Shown: one piece after another, positions 12,601-24,810 of the stretch
How positions within the stretch are numbered: the first letter of the stretch is position 1
Layout: each line of letters starts with the position of its first letter
Assembly: GCA_014871385.1 (NCBI GenBank)
Contig: CM026424.1
Span: forward strand, 5,943,320-6,007,319
Length of the DNA stretch: 64,000 bases
Origin: Ceratodon purpureus
Taxonomy: Eukaryota; Streptophyta; Bryopsida; Pseudoditrichales; Ditrichaceae
Reading direction: 5' to 3'
Position numbers and translations under genes: made by a program
The notes under the pieces: model-generated
Database searches by the model: none
Told to the model about the DNA's origin: nothing
What the model saw: the letters and a program-made list of their open reading frames with translations, nothing else

Positions 12601-13785
12601 ATCAATTGAAATACAAAGCATTCCCATTTGGGCTCCTCCACTCATGACTACAACCAATTTTTGTGGTGCGGTTTGTTTACTGTTGGATGTTCTATAACCA
12701 CTAACCATGTTAGCACCCCTCCTTCAGCCTGCTCTAAAACCATCACAAGGAGAATTCAATTTGTTCATAGTGCCCTTTTTTTTCCTAGCAGTTTGTTTCT
12801 TAGTTATTGCACGCTGAATTTTCAATATGAAGTTGGTGGTTTAAGATTTAATATTGAATAGAAATTAGGAATACAAAGGGTTGGACACTGGGATTAGGGC
12901 ATAAAAAATGGGTCCTATGTTACTTTGCACTTTCAATCTTTGACACTTTCAAATACTTTGCACTTCTCAAATGAAGCATTGCAAATTTCGAAATCCTCAC
13001 TATAACCTATTTGGCATGCAATCGTATTTTTTAAATAGTCTGCATCGCCAAGAATAGGCCAACCTATCTTATATTAATGGTTTAAAGACAACCAATCTTA
13101 CATGAATCTTGTTATATTGTTTCACTGTAGAGGCCACATAAAAATGTTTCAACCTAATAAATATAAGTTTTGATTTTTTTAGAAATTCACGTGAAGGAAA
13201 GGTCTAGAATTCCATGAAGATTATGTAATAGTGCATACATTCAGTTAGCTGGAGCTATTTCAGTGACTGAAAGGAGGGATTAACCTTGCAACCAACAGCT
13301 CCCATTGAGCTCCACTGGCTGAAATGGGCTAGGCCGGCAGGTGTGGCCATGTTATAACTTATGAGGTATGCGAAGTTGCCAACATATGATTTTTGCTGTT
13401 TACTAGAAAAGAATTAAGTTTACAAATAACTCTAGTACCATCTGGCGTCCATATATCACACGTGGGTACTTTGCATTATGGTCCTGATGCATGTCATGAG
13501 AACTTTGACATCTACAAGTACTGCTCAATGATGTTACACAATGTAAGTTGAAGAAGAATACCTCTGGCCCAAAACAACAAGTGTTGCATGTTATTATTAT
13601 TCAAATTCAGCACTGACAAAAATAAAGCCGGCCTCAACATGTCAAAACTTTGCAGACACCAGCACTCAGAAGTTAGGATTAGACTTCATTATTCCCAGAC
13701 CAATAGTTCACATTTATTTATTTATTCACTCCTCATCACAAATCGAACTTCAGAGCTATGAATATTTTCCCTGCAGTTGCCCTCC
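9689..13785. other. no gene seen; long spacer
   Basis: ORFs of 65-95 codons at 9908-10195, 12109-12342 and 12628-12861 resemble nothing I know and lack a gene context. A 7-bp tandem run of GATTTTT lies at about 11237-11263. A GGCCGGAGGC and GCCTCCGAGCC pair near 10640 and 10755 hints at a short inverted repeat, but I cannot define an element. Confidence 0.4.
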
Positions 13786-14112
13786 TCAGTTGCTCCGAAA
13801 TGCTTTTCACAAAATTAATATTAAAAAACCACAAGAACTAATCAGCCATAGTTTGCGTGTCCTGACTCCTGGCCTCTCCTGCCGCGTCCGAACCTCCCCA
13901 GTAACGCCGACAAGCTGCCGCCCGCGGCAGCAGCGTCTGCCCAGGAGTCCGGGCCTCCGCACCCGAGAGGCCACTCGGCTACAGTAAAATACTCACTCGA
14001 AAATAAACCTCACTCACAGCAATTCCAAGGACCAGCCCCCTCCCACGCCCCCATGATGAATGCACCCCAGATGGTGTCATGTTCTGGGGCCGTCACTCAT
14101 GCTTTCTGATCC

Positions 14113-14144
14113 AGGGCAGCAGGGCAGCAGGGCAGCAGGGCAGC
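14113..14144. repeat. AGGGCAGC x 4
   Basis: Four exact head-to-tail copies of the 8-mer AGGGCAGC. Confidence 0.9.
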
Positions 14145-14319
14145 GGCGCTGGGCCCTGGGGCTGGGACTGGGGGTGGAATTCAGAGCAAGGGGGGCGCAG
14201 GCGGGGGCAGAAAAGGCAGTCAGTCGGCGGTTGCGCTCCAAAAGGACTACTCGCTATCTTTACATACGGCTTCCATGACAGTGAAAAAAAATATTCTACC
14301 CCCGAAAAAGAACCTGTCT

Positions 14320-14362
14320 CACTTCCCTCCCTCCCTCGCTCCCTCCCTCCCTCGCTCGCTCT
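14320..14362. promoter_or_regulatory. pyrimidine-rich CCCT/CGCT tract
   Basis: The tract reads as repeats of CTCC and CTCG on the plus strand. CT-rich (Y-patch-like) tracts are common in plant core promoters close to the transcription start. This one lies some 300-450 bp before the apparent leader of AP2/ERF gene 1. A promoter role is inferred from position and composition only. Confidence 0.35.
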
Positions 14363-14659
14363 ACAGTGGTGTCCACAGGTCCACTGGGTGCAGAATACAG
14401 AAATGCTGGGAACCTAGTCCTAAGGGATGCCCTGCCAGCGTCACCCAGGCCCCACATCAGCCCCCTTGGCCCCCTCTCCAAGCCCAGCCAAGCCTTGCCC
14501 TCTTTAAGCATCAGAAATACAGACAGTTTGTCATCGCGGGATATGAAGCGCAGGCCCGGGATCAGCATGCCCGTTCCGTCTCTGTAGTGTATCGAACCTG
14601 ATCCAAGGATCTCATCACGTCACAGCGCTAGCATAGAGTCCGGGCCACATACAAGAGCT

Positions 14660-16127
14660 CTCGCTTTCATCTAGCCACCAGTGTCGGAGAATTTAGAGCT
14701 AAGTTAGACGTGCATACCAGTGCTCGTCATCGTTTCAAGCTCCTGCACCTTCAGTGAGTGTCGGTCCTGTCTGTACGAAGTTAAGTTGCTGCGTGTTGAA
14801 CTGTTCTTGGTTGCAGGGAGGGAGGTAGGTGACTCGGTTTGTCTGTAGGTTTGTCTGAAGTGGTGTTGAGGTGGGACGTCGCGGGCTAAGTAGTCGGAGG
14901 AAAGTGTGTTGCTGTTAGTCGGAGGGAAGGCTTAGTTGGAACTCTCCGGGTTGCGGTGGGGTTCTATTTGGTTGAGAGTTGGGGTGCCATTTGGTTTGGT
15001 TTGGAGGGCGGAGAGGGACATTTGTTTGATACGGTCGAGAACAAAATTGAAAGACCAGGACGAGGTGATATGTTGCAAGCCCTGGCACCGTTTGTTGCTT
15101 GCACCAGCCTTAAGGTAAGACATGACTATGAGCCTGTGATTCCTGAAAGGGATGTCTGTTTCATGTGCGGATTGTAAAGCGCATAATTAAGTTGCCATGT
15201 ATTTGTCTGTAATATTTGGGCTTATCGAAAATGAGCTCGTTGAGATGTGCTGCGGCATGGTGGTCTTCGAAGAGATCAATGCTCAGGAATTTAGTCGGGT
15301 CTCTGATGTTTTTCAGTAGAGTCGGCTATCTTTTTCTGTCGTGGTGTGTAGGCGCTGACTTTGTCCTTTCCTACATATCTCGCCTCGGGGTGCAAGAGTC
15401 CCTTTGGAGTTGAATACTTCACATTATTTATGAAGCACTTAAAAATGGTCCTTCGCTATTTATTAAGAGACCCTGTGTGCAAGTTGGCACGTTCTTCGTA
15501 CTTATGTCAATCCACCTTTGGAGGATTATTAGAGCAGTCCAAAAATCTCGGAATGTGTAGGGAAACAGGTTTTAGTGTAAGATACTAAGTTCGTGAGGCG
15601 GTGTAGTTTGATTCATCAACCATCTGTGGGGCTTCCTGCAATTAGAAGCACTGTCCTACTGTGTTTGTTATAGTCAAAGTTTTGGATTTTTCTTCATGTT
15701 CCTACGGACATCACAGTGAAGGTGTTGACGTGGTTAAATCCCAGATTTGTATGACATGGTAATGGGGCTTGTTCTCTACTGCATTAGAGAAGTTGAATCA
15801 ACACTTGAGATACCCCAAGGCTCCCTAGTTTTTTCATATTCAATCGCTTGCCGTGCGTACTTTTGGCTGACATTGCTATTCGTTTTGTGTGCAGTGACAG
15901 TCGTCCACAGTATGCCAGAGAGGGAAGCCCAGGACGTGCTACTGCATGGAAGCCCACCGAGCTGCTATAGGCCCCAGATGCGAACCATCAATTGACTGAA
16001 GCCACGAATTGACAGAAACCAGAACCAGATCAACTATTGTCATAACCAGGTATTATTTAGTGTAGCTACACGTCCCTTAGTAGCCAATTAGTCTTCTACA
16101 GGCTCTGGTGTACTCCCGGTAGTTAAG
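14660..16127 (+). promoter_or_regulatory. probable 5' leader of AP2/ERF gene 1, with leader intron
   Basis: This GC-moderate, low-coding region precedes the start codon. A strong donor AAG|GTAAGA at 15115 and an acceptor TGTGCAG at 15894 define a probable 780-bp leader intron. The second leader exon (15895 onward) carries the uORF listed separately. The transcription start is unknown but probably lies between about 14650 and 14800. AP2/ERF gene 2 has the same arrangement, which supports this model. Confidence 0.5.
15912..15995 (+). promoter_or_regulatory. upstream ORF, 27 codons, in the leader of AP2/ERF gene 1
   Basis: ATG at 15912-15914 opens a 27-residue frame (MPEREAQDVLL... to ...MRTIN) that ends in TGA at 15993-15995. 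It lies after the predicted leader intron and 132 bp before the main ATG, and the stretch between has no other ATG. Such uORFs usually reduce translation of the main frame in plants. The effect here is inferred. Confidence 0.5.
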
Positions 16128-17642
16128 ATGCCGGAGGTAGGCGATTTGCACTTGCACGCCCACGGTGTGGACGGCTTGCTTCTCCAACGTAGTAGCAACC
16201 AAGGTTGTTTCAGCCGCTGCTACTCCTGTTTATCAGGAGTCAAGTCCGAGCTCTTCAACGCCTGCTTGGACTGTCGCGAGCTCCTTCAGGATGTGAAGCC
16301 CGGAAACGCCAAAGCGCCGCTGCTAGTGGACTCCCCCTTCTGGGGAGCCCCGGACGAGATTCCTCAGGCGCCGGTTCCAACCATTACTGAGGATCATCCA
16401 TTTGCACCCAGCCGACTGACTAGACCAAGATCCTCTTCAAGTGACGACTCTTCAAGAGATCACCTCGGCCATGCAAGGTAATCATCATCCCTTCGCATGA
16501 CCAGTTCATATCAACATCATAAAAACCACATTATTTGATACTGTTTGATTTAATGCTAGTGGCTGATGGAAGCATCGTAGTTCATGAATCTGCACGTCAT
16601 GACTTAGTAACATTGTCTCGTAGTCTGCTCCATCGTGTGAGCCTAAAATTATGTCTAGAACAACTGCTTTTATATATTTAAAAAAATATGACTTTGATTT
16701 TTTTGTTTTGTTTTGTTATTTACTTGTTTATTTTCCGCTTTGAACTGCTTTGATTGGATGCTGGTGGTTAATGGTAGCATCCTTGTCTGTTCTCCATGCA
16801 TGAATTTTCACGCTATGTGTTAGTGGCATCGCCTCGTGGTTTGCTCCTTCTGAGTTTCGGGTTATGTACAATCTGACATGCAGTCTTTTATTCTTATTTC
16901 AGGTTTCTGATTTTCTCTGATTTTTTTTGGATTCAGGTTGCAGCCTCTTAGGTCACCCACGTCTCCATATCGCACTCTTCACTCCCAAAGGGGCCGGCCT
17001 CCAAATGGCTCCAGACAAGGACCGCCTGGGTTCAAAGGTGTCCGGCAGCGCAAGGGTGTGCGCGGGTTCCTAGTCGAGATCAGGCCTCCAAGGTGGAAAC
17101 GCACGATCTGGCTCGGAACCTACAACACCGATCGGGAAGCGGCCGGCGCTTACGACGCGGGTATTTTCTATACCCACAAGAAGACCAAGTACAATTTCCC
17201 CGATCTGGAGGGGACGTTCCCGCCGCTGCCGTCGCAGCTCCGTCTGGACAACGCCGATGACTCCGAGGAGATCAAGACCTTCGTCCAGAAGGAGGCCCGG
17301 TTGGCCGCGCAGAAGGTGAAGGCACAGCCGCTGCCAGAAATCGCCGCCACGTCGATCGTCACCACCCCGAACGGACCGACAGTCGGTGCTATGTCGACGT
17401 CCAGCGAGGAGTGCTCGGAAGTTCGGGAGACAGAGACTAATACCGGGCTTGCCATGCCGCCGGCTGATGAGGAATGGTTTAATGATTGGAGTCGTAACTA
17501 CCACGAATCCATCCAAGCCCATAGTCTTTTTGACGACCTCTTGGGCCACGGTGGTTTTCAGCATGTTAACCAACAGATTCCTGGCTGGAGCGGCTTCCCG
17601 AAGCAGGAGGAGATTACTCTGAGCGACGATGGACTTCTGTAA
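16128..17642 (+). CDS. AP2/ERF-domain transcription factor, gene 1 (join 16128-16477, 16937-17642)
   Basis: Predicted to bind DNA in the nucleus through one AP2/ERF domain. Exon 1 starts at ATG 16128 (context TTAAGATGCC) and ends at AAG|GTAATC (donor 16478). The acceptor ATTCAG ends at 16936. The intron is phase 2 and 459 bp, and the split Arg codon keeps both ORFs in frame, giving 351 residues. The AP2 domain covers about residues 149-205: FKGVRQR, then VEIRPPR, TIWLGTY, EAAGAYDAG and KYNFP. The canonical WGxWVAEI strand is replaced by GVRGFLVEI, so the first conserved Trp is gone while the WLG Trp remains. The N-terminal exon carries CFSRCYSC and CLDC clusters and a Ser-rich run (RPRSSSSDDSS) just before the domain. 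The tail is acidic and aromatic (EEWFNDW, LSDDGLL), like an activation region. Exon 2 is GC-rich against its surroundings. Family assignment is firm; subfamily and target are unknown. Confidence 0.88.
16478..16936 (+). other. intron of AP2/ERF gene 1
   Basis: GT at 16478 and AG at 16936, AT-rich, with T-rich runs before the acceptor. Phase 2, which matches the intron position and phase in AP2/ERF gene 2. Confidence 0.8.
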
Positions 17643-20326
17643 ACTTGTAGTGGATCTGTTTAGGTTAGTTGTCTGCGGATATAGTTTGAAATTTGCACAA
17701 TAGATGCAAGCAAGTAGCCACTTTGAATTTACGCTTATAGATCGAGGCCATGTTGATGTATATATAAGTAACATAGAACTATTCCGTGCTCACTAGTCCA
17801 TTTTGCAGACCCGGAATATCAGATTCTATGTTTTTTTTCGATCATCTTATAGAGTATGGATGTCAACGGTACGTGGCTCCTTGTGCAATGGGTGTTTGTC
17901 AACAGTGGTACTACTGGGAGCCAGTATGTAGGGTGTTGTTAGTAGAATATAAGTTTCCCTTCTATTGATTAAGCCTCTTGCCCATGTGAGCCCTTAAATG
18001 GGCACTACTTTGAACGTTGACAATGCAATCAGTGTTACAGTGTTCTGTTTGTGCATATAAATGCTGTGTAGCTGATTTGCTATGGTTGTTTGTGCTCTGT
18101 GGAGTTGCTGTTCAATCTATAACTGTAATGACCGAACGTTGGTTTCCAGGAGGAACTCAGTAGCAGTTATAACTTATAGTACTGGTCCTAACTTGCGATT
18201 TGTTTGAATAGACACCAGCCAAATGTGGGTGGACGCGCGGGTTAGCTCAATAGTACTTGAATGAAGGGATTGATCATATAGTTTGAAAGCCAGTTTATTG
18301 GACACTTCACTGTATACTACACTGTCACGCTCCACTGGGGACTAGGTGGTGCACTGAATCACCCAACTATTTTGAGAGTAGAATTAAACAATTGCTTTTC
18401 TTTCTCTCCTCTAAATCGTACTGTCGGAATTCAAGTAACAACTATCAGTAAGTTCATGTTAACGTCAATTTCAGCAACAGTGCTCACATGGAAAGGTCGC
18501 CATCCTCTATTCGTTGCGGTCTGATAATAGGAGATAACTGCTTGTTAATGGTAGTTCGAACTACATGATACATTTTTTTGCCGAATCCTGGACTATCAAT
18601 CAACTATGTTCTTGAAGGCTGATGCCAAGCCGGACTCCAGATCCAAGCTGGACTCTTAAAAGGGACGGGAGTTATTCTTTCTTTCTTTTGCTCCATATGC
18701 AAAGATTGAAGTGCTAAGCTGATGTTTGTACCTGTTTGTAATATACTGAACACCTGAGGATAAGAGATACGTGTTCATTGTCTGAGAATTGGCCTGCTCA
18801 ATCTCGATCTCTAGATTGAGCAGGCCAGTTCCACTCTTTACTAGAGGTCGAGAAGTACAGGATTGACATGCGTAATTTGTGTTAAGGACATCAAGAAGAT
18901 TATACATACACTAGAGCATCTCAAGATCCTTATGTGAAGAATCTGCCCGTAAACTTGTTGCTTATAAACTGTACACGGCACACTGATATATACCGCCGTG
19001 AAAAAATTATCGTGCTCAATGATTATTTTTGGCCACAGATGCAGATGGTCGAATGCTACCTATTAATTGTTGCTGCTAGTACGTCCATTAGTGCCTAGTT
19101 TACACGTTGGTGTGCCATAGACGAGTGTGCCATCGACTAGTGGAGAAGATGTCATTTGAGTTGATAGAAATTTCATATCACTGGGTGAACTCTAGGTTAC
19201 CTGTTATTTCTAATGGCAAGATTCAACATTAGACTGGCATGTTTAAGAATCCGGAAGTAATGTAGCTATGGTGAATATGATCAATGCCATTTCACATGTA
19301 ATCTACTTGAGCACGTAATTAAACTTCAAAAGGCACAGTTCTACAGAAGCTACAAGCACCGAAACATGACCGACTCATTCGTCATATTTGATCATACAAG
19401 AGTCATATTTGTACACGATGGAGCAGATGCATGCATGCTGTGATGAGTTAGTGAGAATCCACTCCACCAAATTATCATGTTCAAGAAGTTAAACTATGGA
19501 ATGAAGACTTTGGAAGTCTTTAAATTGCCAGCGACAAGCGCAACATGAACGTCGTGAAGACACCACTCTGTTGGACCGTTCAACCATACTTCTGCAGACA
19601 TAACATTACCTTGACGACACGTCTGAGTGTAGAAATGAATGAGAAGGAATACACGAAGATACTCATTATCTGGATCCACTTCTAAAAAGTTATGTTAACT
19701 TCCAATGAAATCAGCATGGAAATGATTTCACAACAATTTAAGGGTAAAGACCTTGACCAATATTTAACACCACGGCAACATGGACCAAAACAGAAGCTAA
19801 ACATGTGAACTTACTTGAATCCACTATTGTGTTCCTTCACTGATGTACTTCAAAATGCCACCCCTTCATCCCCGGTCAAGCTCCACACTAAAATTCCAAC
19901 TGTCCAACACCTGTTGAAGATAGGAAAGAAGTTAAACGTTGAAAGCCAGTGGCAAGGCACACATGAGAAGGGGAGAAAAGATTGAAGCAAAGAGAAGATG
20001 AGACTTGTGCAATGTGGGAAGAAGAAAATAGCTCCAGAGGACAGGGTTTTGAACACTTACGATGTTGCTGAAATCTCACAAGCAGGAGAAACAGGAACAT
20101 CAAGGTCAGGTGTTTCAAGAAATGGGACCCAATTTAAACTAGAACTTCCAGCGATTTGGCAAGCATACAGATTGAAGTTGGAAACTGGAATTAAACTTGT
20201 TTGAGGTGCTTGTGTTAAAGTGAATGCTTAATCTGCAGCCTTCCCAAAAAATTCATTGAGGAACAAAGTTTGGGAAGTTTCAGAGGTTATACAACTATTA
20301 CTTGGTAATTTATGTATGTTACTTAT
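17643..20326. other. 3' flank of AP2/ERF gene 1 and spacer
   Basis: The first few hundred bases are probably 3' UTR. No canonical AATAAA stands out, although T/G-rich and TGTATATATAAG sequences near 17755-17770 could serve. The rest has no recognisable gene. The ORF at 17070-17774 on the minus strand is a shadow of the AP2 exon. Confidence 0.4.
18790..18827. repeat. perfect 15-bp hairpin
   Basis: TGGCCTGCTCAATCT (18790-18804) and its exact complement AGATTGAGCAGGCCA (18813-18827) flank an 8-base loop. No T tract follows. Function unknown. Confidence 0.85.
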
Positions 20327-20416
20327 GTGATACTTGGATGATATTAATGTGATACTTAGGTGATATTTGGATGATACTAATGTGATACTTGGGTGATACT
20401 AATGTGGTGCTTAGGT
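20327..20416. repeat. degenerate tandem repeat of GTGATACTTGGATGATACTA type
   Basis: Imperfect units made of GTGATACTT plus a variable linker recur about five times. It is AT-rich and non-coding. Confidence 0.65.
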
Positions 20417-20811
20417 AAGATTTAGGTTTTGAACCAGAAAATTTTCTAAACCTCCAAAATCAAATTGGTAATTTGACACTTTCGTTCAGCTAACTTACAA
20501 CTAACAACCGATCTCCTCAGTGCAAGTTCATCCACCACTGACATTCAAAATTGCTAATATGCTGAGTTTGAGTAAGAGCCTGTTTAACAATCATCAGAGA
20601 GTGACATGCATGAGAGTGACATGCATGAAGGCTGCCACATCCATTGTACTGGAATTTTTCGAGCAGGACATGATCTCTAATACTGTAGTACGCAACAAAT
20701 TTGCCTTGGGGCCTTGAAGTATTACTGCAAATGGTACAACCCTGCAACAAATCTAGGTACCAACATGCACACACCATGATAAACTGGGAAAGGACATCCC
20801 ATGTCACATAA

Positions 20812-20814
<3 letters not shown>

Positions 20815-20865
<51 letters not shown>
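20815..20865. repeat. (AT)n microsatellite
   Basis: About 25 uninterrupted AT units. It sits directly before a T-rich stretch that looks like a LINE tail. Confidence 0.95.
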
Positions 20866-20872
<7 letters not shown>

Positions 20873-20930
20873 TTTTTTGGGGCAAATGAACAAATTTTGT
20901 TGCAAAGAATTTAAAGTACAACCTTCATCA
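20866..20930 (-). mobile_element. possible LINE 3' end fragment
   Basis: On the minus strand this reads TTCTTTGCAACAAAATTTG, then TTCATTTGCCCC and an A-rich tail. LINE 3' ends in this window have a similar style (TTGCAACAAGTAATAAAATT before the A tail near 63617). The upstream limit is not visible. Confidence 0.35.
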
Positions 20931-21051
20931 TTTACAATACAATATTGAAGCATCATTCACTATTTCACAATTCAAAAGATTTAGTCACAATTGCTGATGC
21001 CCTGTGAACGCATTTGTTGGGCCTACGAAAGTGAGGAAGTAACATATTTAA

Positions 21052-21889
21052 CCCCGATCGCGGTCGATTTTGGTTCGGTCAGGCTCTCAGTCACTAAATA
21101 TAAATTGTATCAATTTGATTTTTTTTTTTGTTGATTGTGGAATTCTTCCAACAAGACCATTCATGTTTCAAAATTCCTTATACTTTAAGAGATATTTGCA
21201 GTCAAATTTTTGAGAACACTATTGGGCATGCTGAAATCTGCCCAAGACTGCAGTATATGCTCATTTATCCTCGAAATCTGCCCAAAACTAATTAGACCAC
21301 AGAAACTTCAAAAATTCATCAAAAATCAAAATTTTATTTTTTTTCGAGATTTTTTTTCCCCACATGTAATACAATTTGAAGGCATGATCTCACCACTTGG
21401 ATTTTCAATCCAACATTTGTCCATATGCTTTTCTTACTATCAAAGACCGGCCTTTGTATTTGAATTTCAGCATACCTCTATGTCAAAATTGAAGCATTTC
21501 ATTAGATTTTATAGATCGTATGAAGGAAAAAATTGCATGGAAATATCCTAACCCACCTAGGAATAAGAATTTGAAGAGCCTCACACCAAATTTTCTTTTG
21601 AAATAAATTTTTGGCTCACAAAGCACTTCCGACCCATTTTGCAACACGAAAAAATAAAAAAAATAAAAAAAAATAAAAACCATTTTTTTCAATTTTAAAC
21701 ATAATGATTTCACAAACGGTAAGAAGTTTGAATCTAATATTTGAATAACATATACATGTACAAGTAAGGTACTAGATCCTACGGTTATTTTCCCTCAAAA
21801 TACATCAAAACTTAAAAATTTACACCTTTTATTGAAAGAGGCCAATTTTGAGAGCTTTTGGTAGTTTTGAGGCCTTCTGACTTTAGGGA
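21052..21889. mobile_element. TTAA element C, 838 bp
   Basis: Flanked by TTAA at 21048-21051 and 21890-21893. The left end is CCCCGATCGCGG and the right end is CTTTAGGGA. Conserved motif 1 starts at 21691 and motif 2 (AGATCCTACGGTT) has its GATC at 21775, 84 bp later and 114 bp from the right end. The left half matches the right half of the element at 37706-38538 in inverted orientation (ACAAGACCATTCATG and AGAGATATTTGCAGTC). CTGCCCA motifs lie near 21240 and 21280. There is no coding capacity. Confidence 0.85.
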
Positions 21890-21934
21890 TTAAGATAAGT
21901 TGCAATGACTTTAGGGATTAAGATAAGTTGCAAT
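21879..21934. repeat. 28-bp exact tandem duplication across the end of element C
   Basis: The unit at 21879-21906 (ending ...AAGTTGCAAT) is repeated exactly at 21907-21934. It contains the element's last 11 bp, the TTAA and 13 bp of flank, so the right terminus is present twice. Confidence 0.9.
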
Positions 21935-24019
21935 GCATAAATTCAAATATAACGTCAAAATTTCAAACCTCAAATCTGGAAGTGAGTTTTTTTGGCTGCA
22001 TTATAGTATATCATATATTATTTCACTACAATCATTTAATAGATATATAATGAATTGAATACTTTCTAATTACAACACTTGAATAAAATTTTGTAAAATT
22101 TGCAATATAATGTGATAATTTTGAAATGATTAGTTGCAAGTGTGATTTTCTTTCAAATTAGAAAAAATTAATTGAAGTTAAGTATATAAGAAATTCTTGA
22201 CTTCTCATATTTTTATATAATTGAATTACTCAAATTACTTTCTATAACCTGTACAAGGAATTTCGAATGAAAGTTGGAATGACTTTTAAAAAATTACAAG
22301 TCACAATCCTTATTTGTATTTAAACCTTTCTAGAACTATGAATTGTTTTGTTAAAAGAGCACTTTTGAAAAGTCACAATTTCAACTATAAAGTGTCAATC
22401 TAATAAAAATGCATCTTTAAATTTAATTCAATTCAAGGCCACCAACTGTGATGTTTTACAATATTAAATCATAAGCAAGCAATTTCAAAACAAATTTGAA
22501 AAGAGAGATTTTGATTAAATGGAGAGTATGCTAGAGTGTACAATGCTATTTTGACGCTAAATGAAGATACCTTTTTCATAAAATTAGTTAAAATATTCTT
22601 TATTATAAAAAATATTTCTAGATATGAAAATTTAGAGAGCCTTTTTTTGTACTCAATGATAATTAATAGGCTTTATTCAACATAAGAAGTCATTTTTTGT
22701 ATATGTATATAGGAAAATGAAAACTAAGAAATTGAAAAAATTATACACCATGAAGCGTATGTGTACATCATCATTTAGATTTAGTGGAAATAGTCATCTA
22801 CGTCCTTTTTAAATATTTTCTTGCCTTTCTTTTGTATATTTTGAATGAATACAATTTGTTGCAACTATAGATTTGTATCAATTGGTTTTTTTTAAAGACA
22901 TGTAATATTATCAGCATTAGAAATGAAAATCTATTTAAGGTTCATTATAAGTTCAAGTATTGAACATATCTAGTTTTTAGGAATAACAATATGTATAAAG
23001 CCTTCAAATACATTGTAACTTGGATTGAAACTTTGCTTAAGGTTTAATCCTTGAATGCCTAAACATTCTTTTGACTTGAAACTACAATCATTTAGTGGAC
23101 AATTTTTCATTCATCTGGTTTATACTAGAGAATGAGGTATAAAATTTCCAAATATACTTTCATCATATGCTACTTTGGTGATTCTCATTTTTAGAGTCCT
23201 TGCAAAAAGTAATTTGTCGATACCAAATGCAAAGAATTTCTTTCTATTAAAGGAAACAAAGTTGCCAATTGAGTTCATTGATGGCCCCTCCAAATGAATC
23301 AATGAGATGCTCCGTTCTTACGACTAAGCAGAAACTTAATCAAACAAAAACACAAGATAAGGAAAATGATATTGTTCACTGCATGTGATGCGTGGAGCAA
23401 GATGAGCACATGTACGTACTTAGAGACTTGATACAAGAATGGAAATTTGCCTTGATTGAAGTGGCATACTAGAATATGGAGGGATGAATGCCTTCTTCTT
23501 TGCAGGAGAAAAAATGCACCGCATAGAAGAAGAAAGAGAATATGACGCATTCACAAGCTAATTGTTATTGTGCAACGAGTGTGTATTGAAGTAGGTACTA
23601 CTATGCAATGTGCCAACGACCTCCTTGTGGAAGCATAATTGCTTCAGTTTGATGCTAAAAGTAGAAGAAACTTTGGATTATAGAGAATCTTTTGAAGAGC
23701 CAAAAAAACACAACGAATGGATGAAGTGGCATTACCTTAAAGGAAAAGTTTAATGATCTTAGAGAGAGAAAACTTATCACCTAACTTTTAGGCGTTGTAG
23801 ACATACCACCATTGCATGTGCCTTGTCAACTTCTTCTTTGTACAAGTGTCTATTACAACGCATTTGAACTTACATAAGATTCAAATACAAGAAGAAGTTG
23901 AAAGAGGAATTTTTATTGGATGAACACATTAACATAATCAAAGAGACTAGGGTCACAGTTAGGTTTTGACGTAGTTTATGGATTAGCAATTTGACACGCT
24001 TAATGCTCACAACCATGTA
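21935..24019. other. no gene seen; AT-rich spacer
   Basis: Very AT-rich, with stops in every frame. The short minus-strand ORFs at 23120-23302 and 23299-23550 match nothing known to me. Confidence 0.4.
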
Positions 24020-24810
24020 AGGTTTTCTTGCTTTAAATGAGATGTTGATGTTGCAGGCTTGGTACATGCATGTTTCAACCTTATCGCCTCAATCAAGCAG
24101 GTATGGTTGTATGTCATTTTAACATGTTAGTAGTATGTGAGGTAGATGCATGTTTCAGCCTGTGTGATGTTGTTTTCTTGCTTTAAATGAGATGTTGATG
24201 TTGCAGGCTTGGTACATGCATGTTTCAACCTTATCGCATCAGTCAAGCATGTATGGTTGTATGTCATTTTAACATGTTATTAGTATGTGAGGTACATGCA
24301 TGTTCCAGCCTGTGTGATGTTGTTTTCTTGGTTTAAATGAGATGTTGACGTTGCAGGCTTGGTACATGCATGTTTCAACCTTATCGTCTCAGTCAAGCAG
24401 ATATGGTTGTATGTATATTTAAGATTTCATTCAGATTTACATGTCAATAATATGTGAGGTACATGCATGTTTTAGCCGTAACGCCTCTGTGTGATGTTGT
24501 TTTCTTGCTTTAAATAAGATGTTGACGTTGCAGGCTTGGTACATGCATGTTTCAACCTTATCGCCTCAGTCAAGCCGGTATGGTTGTATGTCATTTTAAG
24601 TCAAGCAGGTATGGTTGTATGTCATTTTAAGTCAAGCAGGTATGGTTGTATATCATTTTAAGTCAAGCAGGTATGGTTCTATGTATATTTAAGATTTCAT
24701 TCAGATTTTACATGTTAGTAATAGATGGGGTTGTTTTCTTGCTTTGAATGAGTTGTTTATGTTGCACGCTTGGTACATGAATGTTTCAGCCTTATCGCCT
24801 CGGTCAAGCA
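24020..24810. repeat. complex tandem repeat, 150-bp unit, about five copies
   Basis: A unit containing TTTTCTTGCTTTAAATGAGA, TTGCAGGCTTGGTACATGCA and TATGGTTGTATGTCATTTTA recurs with anchors (CTTTAAATGAG) at 24031, 24181, 24331, about 24508 and about 24742. The first two steps are exactly 150 bp; the later ones are 177 and 234 bp. In the enlarged unit, a roughly 31-bp sub-repeat (GTCAAGCAGGTATGGTTG...) is amplified about four times between about 24570 and 24690. Every unit has the palindrome CATGCATG, mostly in the context GGTACATGCATGTTTCA. It is non-coding. Confidence 0.85.

Larger units (their letters stand above)
13786..14659. other. GC-rich flank upstream of AP2/ERF gene 1
   Basis: Base composition rises sharply here compared with the AT-rich spacer. 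The region has an 8-bp-stem palindrome GCTGCCGC-CC-GCGGCAGC near 13914-13931, the period-8 repeat listed separately and a pyrimidine tract. ORFs are open on both strands because stop codons are rare in GC-rich DNA, and none is recognisable. It is best read as the promoter-proximal region of the gene downstream. Confidence 0.45.

Noticed and set aside
17070..17774. 234-codon minus-strand ORF opposite AP2/ERF gene 1
   Set aside because: It is the shadow of a GC-rich exon; the plus strand carries the recognised AP2 domain and splice sites.
24020..24810. CRISPR-like array
   Set aside because: Long, near-identical adjacent units without short unique spacers; the context is a plant nuclear genome.
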